From assembly GCA_002418185.1 (NCBI GenBank), contig DIDN01000070.1, positions 1 to 6,867 of the forward strand: DNA of 6,867 nt, written 5' to 3'. Positions 1 to 4,690 of the stretch are shown here, piece after piece. The notes below the pieces were generated by a model, which was given only the letters and a program-made list of their open reading frames with translations, was not told where the DNA came from and made no database searches. This DNA comes from Deltaproteobacteria bacterium UBA5799 (GTDB taxonomy: Bacteria > Desulfobacterota > GWC2-55-46). A program made the position numbers and the translations under genes. Every line of letters begins with the position of its first letter. The stretch's first letter is position 1.

Positions 1-20
1 CAGGAGATTTCCCCACGAGC

Positions 21-56
21 TGTGGATAAGCTGTTGAAAAGAGGGCATGTGCAAAA
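21..56. promoter_or_regulatory. Cluster of DnaA-box-like sequences
   Basis: TGTGGATAA at 21-29 is an exact reverse-strand match to the DnaA box TTATNCACA. Two weaker copies follow in the same orientation: TGTTGAAAA at 32-40 (two mismatches) and TGTGCAAAA at 48-56 (one mismatch). A degenerate opposite-strand copy may lie at 9-17. An 8-T run at 97-104, flanked by TGCCT and AGGCA (93-97 and 105-109), gives a short AT-rich tract nearby. Such clusters occur at oriC or before dnaA, but no dnaA is visible, and one plus-strand frame is open from base 1 to a stop at 115-117, so coding sequence could produce the match by chance. Confidence 0.3.
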
Positions 57-121
57 AACGGGAAAACCGGATTATATGGGCGTTCTGAACGTTGCCTTTT
101 TTTTAGGCATGGAATAGAACG

Positions 122-150
122 GAAAAACAAAGGGTTGGGGCTGTGCGCCC
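122..150 (-). terminator. Weak possible terminator after murJ
   Basis: A 4-bp GC stem (GGGC at 138-141 with GCCC at 147-150) lies just past the murJ stop. On the minus strand it is followed, after a short gap, by TTTGTTTTT. The stem is short and the T-tract is displaced by several bases, so this is a weak call. On the plus strand the same stem is followed by ATTTTTC, so it could act in either direction. Confidence 0.22.
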
Positions 151-159
151 ATTTTTCAT

Positions 160-1725
160 TTAACCGGCTTTTTTGTCACTCCGAAATAAAAAACCCTTTA
201 AAAACGCGAGCTCGGTCACACCCATGAGCCTGGACAGAGCTACGTACGAAATAACGCCCACTCCGAGGCAAGCTCCCAGTAATATCGCTTTCACTACCCC
301 GTCGGCCTCGTCCATGGTCGCGAACGCAAGGGAATAAACGAGAAGACCCATTACAAGCGCCGCTCCGGCGGACTTGAGTCCGGAGGCGAGCATGCCGATA
401 ACGCCGAAACGGCCGAACTTCCTCCTGAGGACTACGAATAGTATCGAACAGTTCACGATGGCCGCCAGTGTCGTGGCAAGGGCAAGCCCGCCATGGCCGA
501 GCGGGCCTATGAGCAAATAGCAGAAGAGCGCGTTGAAAACAAAGGCCACGAGCGCTATCCAGACAGGGGTCATCGTGTCCTTGAGGGAATAAAAGACCGA
601 AGTCAGTATGCGGGCTATCGCAACCGGCACAAGGCCGAAGGCATAGAAGAAGAGCGCGGTCGCGGTCCCGGCGGCATCGGCTGAGGTGAACTCCCCTCTC
701 CTGAAAAGGAGCTCGATTATCGGATATGAGAGGACAAGGAGGCCGATGGTCGCCGGTATCATTACGAAGTTCACAATCCTCACGGCAAACGAGAGCGAGC
801 CCTTGAAGCCCTCCCAGTCCTTCCTCGTCACCTGCTCGGAGAGGCTCGGGAGGACCGCGGTCGTTACCGACACCCCGAAAACGCCAAGCGGCAGCTCCAT
901 GAGCCTCCCGGCGTAATATAGGTACGAGACCGCTCCCTCCTGGAGAGCGGAGGCGAACCACATGGTCACGAAGATATTGAGCTGGTAGACCCCTATGCCG
1001 AAGGCGGCAGGGCCCATGAGGGCGAATATCTTCCTTATGGCGCTGTCCCTGAACCAGAACGAGGGCCTGGGGAGCATGCCGATCTTCCCCATGAAAGGGA
1101 ACTGGAGGAGGAGCTGGAAGACCCCGCCGGCAAGCACCCCCACGACGAGGGCGTAGACAGGGGAGTCAAGGAACGGGGCTATGGCGAAGATGCTCGCTAT
1201 GATCGAGAGGTTAAAAAGGACCGGAGAGAGGGCCGGGGCAGTGAAATGCTTATGAGAATTGAGCACCCCCATGGCGATCCCCATTAGCCCCACGAAGAAC
1301 ATGTAGGGGAACATCCACCTGGTGAGCGAGACCGTAAGCTCGAATTTGCCCGGGTCCGAGAGAAAACCCGGGGCCATGGCCCAGACTATCTCCCTTGAGA
1401 AGATGATGCCGATTATGGAAAGGGCCGCAAGTACCAGGGCGAAGAGGGTGAATACGCTCGATGCGAGCGCCTTCAAGGCGGCCCTGTCCCTTCTGCTCAT
1501 CTCGTCGGTGAATATAGGTATGAAGGAGGAGGTAAGGGCGCCCTCGCCCACGAGCCTCCTCAAGAGGTTCGATATCCTGAAGGCCATGAAGAAGGCGTCT
1601 GCAAGGAGGCCCGCGCCGAACACGTAGGCCAGGGCCGCGTCCCTTATGTACCCGAGCACCCTGCTTACGGCTGTAAGGGCGCTTATGACCGAGGCGGCTC
1701 CGGTGATCCTCCTCTCGTTGCTCAC
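160..1725 (-). CDS. murJ: Lipid II flippase MurJ (MviN family)
   Basis: This inner-membrane flippase of the MOP superfamily moves lipid II, the peptidoglycan precursor, to the periplasmic face. The 521 aa match the family's usual 500-520 aa and the chain is hydrophobic throughout, as expected for about 14 membrane helices. The N-terminal signature is intact: SRVLGYIRDA (21-30), ADAFF (42-46) and NLLRRLVGEGA (53-63). Compared with E. coli MurJ, the cavity residues R18, R24, D39, R52 and R270 correspond to Arg22, Arg28, Asp43, Arg56 and Arg274 (in YYAGRLMELP), so the lipid II site looks functional. The start is GTG, six bases after GGGAG. The next in-frame methionine would remove the conserved N-terminus. 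It diverges from rpsT, a neighbour of murJ in several proteobacterial groups, and appears to be transcribed alone within the window. Confidence 0.97.
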   Translation of the reverse strand: MSNERRITGAASVISALTAVSRVLGYIRDAALAYVFGAGLLADAFFMAFRISNLLRRLVGEGALTSSFIPIFTDEMSRRDRAALKALASSVFTLFALVLAALSIIGIIFSREIVWAMAPGFLSDPGKFELTVSLTRWMFPYMFFVGLMGIAMGVLNSHKHFTAPALSPVLFNLSIIASIFAIAPFLDSPVYALVVGVLAGGVFQLLLQFPFMGKIGMLPRPSFWFRDSAIRKIFALMGPAAFGIGVYQLNIFVTMWFASALQEGAVSYLYYAGRLMELPLGVFGVSVTTAVLPSLSEQVTRKDWEGFKGSLSFAVRIVNFVMIPATIGLLVLSYPIIELLFRRGEFTSADAAGTATALFFYAFGLVPVAIARILTSVFYSLKDTMTPVWIALVAFVFNALFCYLLIGPLGHGGLALATTLAAIVNCSILFVVLRRKFGRFGVIGMLASGLKSAGAALVMGLLVYSLAFATMDEADGVVKAILLGACLGVGVISYVALSRLMGVTELAFLKGFLFRSDKKAG

Positions 1726-1731
1726 TCGGCG

Positions 1732-1736
1732 CTCCC
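1732..1736 (-). promoter_or_regulatory. murJ Shine-Dalgarno sequence
   Basis: GGGAG on the minus strand lies six bases before the GTG at 1725-1723. It supports this non-ATG start. Confidence 0.7.
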
Positions 1737-1743
1737 AAAGGGC

Positions 1744-1772
1744 TTGACAAGGGCTCTAAAAACAAATATCAT
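1744..1772 (+). promoter_or_regulatory. Sigma70-type promoter toward rpsT (P1)
   Basis: A perfect -35 TTGACA (1744-1749) is separated by exactly 17 bases from TATCAT (1767-1772), one mismatch from TATAAT. Transcription would start near 1779, giving rpsT a leader of about 250 nt. The -35 lies only 19 bases upstream of the divergent murJ start, so the promoter sits inside the murJ 5' region. A possible murJ -10 (GATAAT on the minus strand, 1783-1778) lies immediately beyond the P1 -10; it lacks a good -35, so I do not list it separately. Confidence 0.55.
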
Positions 1773-1790
1773 GTCTCATTATCCGGAACG

Positions 1791-1846
1791 GGCTGCTTCG
1801 GAAAAAGCAGGCCAATTTGAGGCAGCCTATAAAAATCAGAGATTTT
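1791..1846 (+). other. Two hairpins in the rpsT leader region
   Basis: GGCTGCTT (1791-1798) can pair with AAGCAG (1805-1810) and CC (1812-1813), with one bulged G, around a CGGAAA loop. Downstream, AAAATC (1832-1837) and GATTTT (1841-1846) form a perfect 6-bp stem with a 3-base loop. Both lie in RNA transcribed from P1. Neither carries the T-run of a terminator. The rest of the 307-base murJ-rpsT gap (1726-2032) shows no open frame with a ribosome site; it holds promoters, these hairpins and an AT-rich segment at about 1880-1915. Confidence 0.3.
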
Positions 1847-1891
1847 CCCCGCAATCAAGGAAGGCCGGGAATAAAAAGCGGAGCATATATT

Positions 1892-1897
1892 TATAAT
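1892..1897 (+). promoter_or_regulatory. Candidate second rpsT promoter (-10 box only)
   Basis: This is a perfect TATAAT in a strongly AT-rich patch. No recognisable -35 lies 16-18 bases upstream and there is no TG extension, so activity is uncertain. The box lies inside an imperfect palindrome, CATAT (1884-1888) and ATATG (1896-1900), and GAGCAT occurs on both sides at 1881-1886 and 1902-1907, 21 bases apart. Confidence 0.3.
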
Positions 1898-2020
1898 ATG
1901 TGAGCATTTTTATTATTGGCCTGACGCAGAGTCCGGGGAAAAGATCGATTTTTAAAGGTTGCCTAAAGAAGATTAACAGATTCGCGCCTTAAAAGGTAGC
2001 AGAAATTAAAGGGAAAGCTT

Positions 2021-2027
2021 GAGGAGG
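2021..2027 (+). promoter_or_regulatory. rpsT Shine-Dalgarno sequence
   Basis: GAGGAGG is a near-ideal match to the 16S rRNA 3' end, five bases before TTG. It fixes the non-ATG start of S20. Confidence 0.85.
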
Positions 2028-2032
2028 ATATC

Positions 2033-2299
2033 TTGGCCAATCACGCGTCGGCAATAAAGAGGCACAGGCAGAGCGAGAAGAGGAGGCAGAGGAACGCCTC
2101 CGTTAAGTCCTCACTGAGGACGGCGGTAAAGAAGGTCAAAGAGGCCGTTGAAACAGGAAAGGCCGACGAGGCGAAAGCAAGCCTCAGGAACGCGATAACA
2201 GAGCTTGACAAGGCCGCCTCAAAGGGCGTCCTCCACAGGAATAACGCCGCCAGGAGGGTATCGCGCCTCTCCAGGCTCGTTAACGAAAAGGCCAAATAA
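2033..2299 (+). CDS. rpsT: 30S ribosomal protein S20
   Basis: S20 binds 16S rRNA early in assembly of the small subunit and helps organise its lower body. The 88 aa match the usual length (87 in E. coli). The sequence is lysine/arginine-rich with the family hallmarks: MANHASAIKRHRQSEKRRQRN at the N-terminus (1-21), a helical middle rich in Ala, Lys and Glu, and the C-terminal GVLHRNNAARRVSRLSRLV segment (65-83). The start is TTG; it gives the canonical N-terminus and follows a strong Shine-Dalgarno sequence. E. coli rpsT also starts with UUG, and its synthesis is known to be limited by feedback from free S20, so similar control is plausible here but not shown. The gene is a single-gene unit: divergent from murJ, with a long leader, and closed by a strong terminator 22 bases after the stop. 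Confidence 0.98.
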   Translation: MANHASAIKRHRQSEKRRQRNASVKSSLRTAVKKVKEAVETGKADEAKASLRNAITELDKAASKGVLHRNNAARRVSRLSRLVNEKAK

Positions 2300-2321
2300 A
2301 GACCACGGCACAGAAGAACTC

Positions 2322-2358
2322 AAAAAGACCTCCGGGCAGTGCCCGGAGGTCTTTTTTT
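2322..2358 (+). terminator. Strong intrinsic terminator after rpsT
   Basis: A GC-rich stem, GACCTCCGGGC (2327-2337) with its complement at 2341-2351, closes an AGT loop. It is extended by A residues (2322-2326) pairing with the following T-run (2352-2358). The stem is perfect for about 16 pairs. The A-tract on the 5' side could also let it work in the other direction, but no minus-strand gene ends here. Confidence 0.95.
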
Positions 2359-2410
2359 GTCTTCAAAGTCACGAGCCTCGTCCCATGGGGCAACCCCTTT
2401 ACAGAAACTT

Positions 2411-2416
2411 TATAAT
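2411..2416 (+). promoter_or_regulatory. Candidate mgtE promoter (-10 box)
   Basis: This is a perfect TATAAT, 52 bases after the rpsT terminator and 161 bases before the mgtE ATG. I see no good -35 16-18 bases upstream, so an activator may be needed or the box may be fortuitous. Transcription would start near 2423. Confidence 0.4.
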
Positions 2417-2422
2417 CCGCAC

Positions 2423-2577
2423 GGAACGAGCCTGTTTTCCGGCAGGTGGAGGCATATGGCCTCTGCAAACAGTTCTCCGGACACCCTGGACTTAAGCCAG
2501 GGTGGGCATTTGCGACCTCCCGGGTTATCGGCTAAGCTCATCTGCAGAACCCCCCAAGCCTGCTCAAGGGAGGACCC
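2423..2577 (+). promoter_or_regulatory. Structured mgtE leader, candidate cis-regulatory RNA
   Basis: Several stems are visible. GAGGC (2449-2453) pairs with GCCTC (2459-2463). A perfect 8-bp hairpin joins CACCCTGG (2482-2489) to CCAGGGTG (2497-2504) across a 7-base loop, and is enclosed by GCAAA (2465-2469) with TTTGC (2509-2513). CCTCCC (2516-2521) is exactly complementary to the mgtE Shine-Dalgarno GGGAGG (2568-2573). Stacked inside that pairing, GGGTT (2522-2526) can pair with AACCC (2548-2552). A long-range GCAGG (2442-2446) with CCTGC (2559-2563) would cross the Shine-Dalgarno stem, so it could be an alternative fold or a pseudoknot. The position suggests Mg2+- or metal-responsive translation control (inference). 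I could not see the conserved M-box core. Confidence 0.4.
2568..2573 (+). promoter_or_regulatory. mgtE Shine-Dalgarno sequence
   Basis: GGGAGG lies four bases before the ATG at 2578. Its exact complement occurs 46 bases upstream at 2516-2521, so it could be hidden in a hairpin. Confidence 0.8.
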
Positions 2578-3930
2578 ATGAAGAGACGCCTTCCAGCGCA
2601 TGAAGAGATCCGAAGGACCCTTATTCGCGGCGATACGGGCCCCATACTGGCGCTTGCCGGGGAACTCCATACAGCCGACCTCGCTCATTATTTGAGCGAG
2701 CTTCCTTCCGGCGAGGCGGCGCACGCTCTCACCGCGCTCCCGGTGGGCCGCCAGGCCGAGGTCTTGGGCTATGTTCCCCTGCATTACCAGCTTGCGCTCG
2801 TAAAGGAGCTGGGGGCAAAAAGGCTCGGGCCGATAATGAACCTCATGTCGCACGACGACCGCGCCGACCTCTTGAAGGCCCTGCCTGAGGACTTCCGCTA
2901 CGACGTACTCCATTCCATGGCAAAGGCCGAGCGGGAGGACATAATCATGCTCGGCTCCTACCCTGAAGGCAGCGCAGGGTCTATAATGACCTCCGATTAC
3001 GCCGTACTCTACCCTGAGCTTACGGCCTGGGATTCGGTAGCGTCGCTGAGGGCTGAGGCCCCGGAGAAGGAGACCATAGACAGGGCGTTCGTAGTCGACC
3101 CGGGACGCCGCCTCATGGGTACGGTAAAATTCCAGGCCCTTGTCTTCGCAAAGCCCGGCACGCTTGTGCGGGAACTCATGGAGGGGCTCACCCATGCCGT
3201 AAGGGCGGACGATTCCGCAGAGCACGCGGCCAGGCAGATAGCGCGGTACGACATACCGGCCTTGCCCGTAGTCGATGGTGAGAACAGGCTCGTGGGCATC
3301 ATAACCCACGACGACGCGATGGACGTCCTGCAGGCCGAGGCGACCGAGGACTTCCACAAGGCGGGGACCATAGGGAAGCTCCCGGGCAACGTCCGTACAG
3401 CGAGCCCGTGGCTCCTCTACAGGAAGCGGGTGGTGTGGCTGGTACTCCTCGTATTCGGAAATATATTCTCCGGGGCCGGAATAGCCTACTTCGAGGAGAC
3501 CATCGCGGCGTTCGTCACGCTGGTTTTCTTCCTCCCGCTCCTCATCGACAGCAGCGGCAACGCGGGCTCGCAGGCAGCTACCCTCATGATACGCGCGCTC
3601 GCGACCGGAGACGTGGAGGCAAGGGACTGGGGAAGGATGCTCGGGCGCGAGTTCCTGACAGCGCTCGCCCTCGGGGTAACCATGGCGGCTGCAGTCTCGC
3701 TCATAGGGTTCGCGCGAGGCGGCCCCGAGATAGCTCTCGTCGTGTCGTTAGCGATGATGGCCGTGGTCGTTATAGGGAGCGTCTTCGGCATGAGCCTGCC
3801 GTTCTTACTGAGCCGCCTGAAGATGGACCCCGCGGCCGCGAGCACGCCCCTTATAACGTCGGTGGCGGACGTCCTGGGCATCATAATCTATTTTTTCATC
3901 GCAAATGCGTTCCTCATGCGGGGCGCTTAG
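2578..3930 (+). CDS. mgtE: Magnesium transporter MgtE
   Basis: MgtE is a homodimeric inner-membrane Mg2+ channel gated by cytosolic Mg2+. The 450 aa match the family and show its full order: an N-terminal superhelical domain (about 1-130), two CBS domains (about 134-195 and 196-257; the second contains DIPALPVVDGENRLVGIITHDDAM starting at 225), a connecting plug helix (about 258-282), and five membrane helices (starting near 284, 308, 357, 386 and 427). Family motifs are present: GNAGSQAATLMIRALATGD (327-345), then KMDPAAASTPLITSVADVLG (415-434). Asp431 corresponds to the pore Mg2+-binding Asp432 of Thermus thermophilus MgtE. The ATG follows GGGAGG. It lies after the rpsT terminator, so it is probably an independent unit, likely controlled through its structured leader. 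Some relatives also carry Co2+, so exact ion choice is not proven. Confidence 0.95.
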   Translation: MKRRLPAHEEIRRTLIRGDTGPILALAGELHTADLAHYLSELPSGEAAHALTALPVGRQAEVLGYVPLHYQLALVKELGAKRLGPIMNLMSHDDRADLLKALPEDFRYDVLHSMAKAEREDIIMLGSYPEGSAGSIMTSDYAVLYPELTAWDSVASLRAEAPEKETIDRAFVVDPGRRLMGTVKFQALVFAKPGTLVRELMEGLTHAVRADDSAEHAARQIARYDIPALPVVDGENRLVGIITHDDAMDVLQAEATEDFHKAGTIGKLPGNVRTASPWLLYRKRVVWLVLLVFGNIFSGAGIAYFEETIAAFVTLVFFLPLLIDSSGNAGSQAATLMIRALATGDVEARDWGRMLGREFLTALALGVTMAAAVSLIGFARGGPEIALVVSLAMMAVVVIGSVFGMSLPFLLSRLKMDPAAASTPLITSVADVLGIIIYFFIANAFLMRGA

Positions 3931-3957
3931 GGGGATTGACCCGACATGGGATAACGC

Positions 3958-4012
3958 GCGCGAGCCTCTTTTTAAACTTTTCCGCGCTTCCGCGCGGCTG
4001 AGGGACTCGCGC
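3958..4012. repeat. Nested inverted repeat downstream of mgtE
   Basis: The outer arms GCGCGAG (3958-3964) and CTCGCGC (4006-4012) continue inward with CCTC (3965-3968) and GAGG (4000-4003), giving about 11 pairs with a 2-base bulge. Inside lies a separate 6-bp hairpin, CCGCGC (3982-3987) with GCGCGG (3992-3997), preceded by a T/A-rich stretch (3969-3981). No T-run follows the stem on either strand, so it is not a standard intrinsic terminator. It could protect or end the mgtE transcript in another way. Confidence 0.4.
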
Positions 4013-4070
4013 TTGCCCGCCTGAAAGTCATTTTGCAAATGTAAAAACCCGGGAAGCCCCGGCTTGTTCA

Positions 4071-4157
4071 GTCATTACGATGAATTTAGCTCCGAAGCAA
4101 TCTATCCAGGCGCCTTGTTCCCGAAAGACGGGATTGCTTCGCTCCGCTCGCAATGAC
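4071..4157. repeat. Palindromic interspersed repeat (GTCATTGCGAG type)
   Basis: The right arm (4132-4157), read on the minus strand, begins GTCATTGCGAGCGGAGCGA and ends GAAGCAATC. The left arm (4071-4102) is a degraded copy: it keeps GTCATT, CGA and GAAGCAATC at matching places. The arms face each other around about 29 bases. I recognise this from memory as a widespread intergenic repeat motif in many bacterial genomes, probably a REP/MITE-like non-coding element. It sits between the convergent 3' ends of mgtE and arfB, 21 bases past the arfB stop, where its RNA could fold into a long hairpin. A weak GC hairpin (4049-4062) just before it has no proper T-run. Confidence 0.65.
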
Positions 4158-4178
4158 AATCAGAGGTCCCAGGAGAGA

Positions 4179-4595
4179 CTACTCCTCCCCTCCCTTCTTC
4201 CTCATCTTCTTTTTAGCTCCCCTTATTGTCTTCGCCTTAAGTCGCCGCTCCCTTGAGGCGGCGGTGGGCCTCGATTTCTTTCTGGTCCTCGGCTTTTCGG
4301 CGGCGGCGGCTATAAGCTCCACGAGCTTCCTGAGGGCTTCGGCCCTGTTCCGCTCCTGGCTCCGGGATTCGCGCGCGACGATGACGACCTCCCCTTCGCC
4401 CGCGAGCCTGCGCCCGGCAAGAGACTTAAGCCTCTCCTTCACATCCCGCGGCAGCGAGGAAGAGCCGATATCGAACCTGAGCTGCACGGCTGTCGAGGCC
4501 TTGTTCACGTGCTGCCCGCCGGGCCCGCCCGCGCGGACGAACTCCCACGAAAGCTCCCCCTCGGAGAGCCATATCCCGTCAGCCACCTTTATCAT
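4179..4595 (-). CDS. arfB: Ribosome-rescue peptidyl-tRNA hydrolase ArfB (YaeJ)
   Basis: ArfB releases nascent chains from ribosomes stalled on mRNAs lacking a stop codon. Its GGQ loop cleaves peptidyl-tRNA in the large subunit while its basic tail lies in the empty mRNA channel. The 138 aa match E. coli ArfB (140 aa). The catalytic motif RAGGPGGQHVNK (21-32) has GGQ at residues 26-28, the same numbering as E. coli. Further family matches are LRFDI (39-43), SSLP (46-49), KERL (53-56), and ARESRSQERNR (74-84). The C-terminal tail (about 103-136) is packed with Lys and Arg, including SRERRLKAK, which separates ArfB from longer release factors RF1/RF2. The ATG gives the expected N-terminus but has no Shine-Dalgarno sequence. 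An upstream terminator isolates it from the GH13 gene; the best promoter suggests a leaderless message. Confidence 0.95.
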   Translation of the reverse strand: MIKVADGIWLSEGELSWEFVRAGGPGGQHVNKASTAVQLRFDIGSSSLPRDVKERLKSLAGRRLAGEGEVVIVARESRSQERNRAEALRKLVELIAAAAEKPRTRKKSRPTAASRERRLKAKTIRGAKKKMRKKGGEE

Positions 4596-4601
4596 CGGGT
4601 G

Positions 4602-4630
4602 AGTTTACACCAGCGCGCAGTCCGGCACAA
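4602..4630 (-). promoter_or_regulatory. Candidate arfB promoter, leaderless arrangement
   Basis: On the minus strand TTGTGC (4630-4625) is separated by 17 bases from TAAACT (4607-4602), matching consensus at 3 of 6 and 4 of 6 positions. The A of the arfB ATG (4595) is the seventh base after the -10, where transcription would normally start. The match is moderate. The fit of position, the terminator just upstream, and the missing Shine-Dalgarno sequence make it worth listing. Confidence 0.35.
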
Positions 4631-4635
4631 GGCGC

Positions 4636-4662
4636 AAAAAAGCCGCGGGGCGCCCCGCGGCT
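4636..4662 (-). terminator. Intrinsic terminator after the GH13 gene
   Basis: A perfect palindrome, AGCCGCGGGGC (4641-4651) with its exact complement (4652-4662), makes a 9-bp GC-rich stem with a GCGC loop. On the minus strand it is followed by TTTTTT (4641-4636, overlapping the stem base). It lies 28 bases beyond the GH13 stop. On the plus strand no T-run follows, so it is directional. Confidence 0.87.
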
Positions 4663-4690
4663 CAAGTGACCTCGCACTCTTTTTCCGGAG

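Noticed and set aside
93..109. TGCCT-T7-AGGCA hairpin as a terminator
   Set aside because: The T-run forms the loop instead of following the stem, and the stem has only five pairs.
1..117. Plus-strand frame open from the left edge to TAG at 115-117, as the 3' end of a gene
   Set aside because: About 38 codons without a stop is not unusual, the peptide shows no family feature I recognise, and the segment contains DnaA-box-like sequence instead.
2423..2577. mgtE leader as a classical M-box (ykoK) riboswitch
   Set aside because: The position fits and the short AGGTGGAGGC block is mildly suggestive, but I cannot find the highly conserved internal core of the M-box, so I do not name it as one.
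2410..3357. Long minus-strand open frame opposite mgtE and its leader
   Set aside because: It overlaps a complete, well-conserved mgtE, has no family resemblance, and arises from codon composition.
4179..4595. arfB as a truncated release factor RF1/RF2 pseudogene
   Set aside because: Length, GGQ at residues 26-28 and the Lys/Arg-rich tail all match complete ArfB; nothing is missing.
4153..4602. Plus-strand open frame opposite arfB
   Set aside because: It is antisense to a complete GGQ-motif gene, starts inside the interspersed repeat, and is rich in Ser and Pro without a domain.
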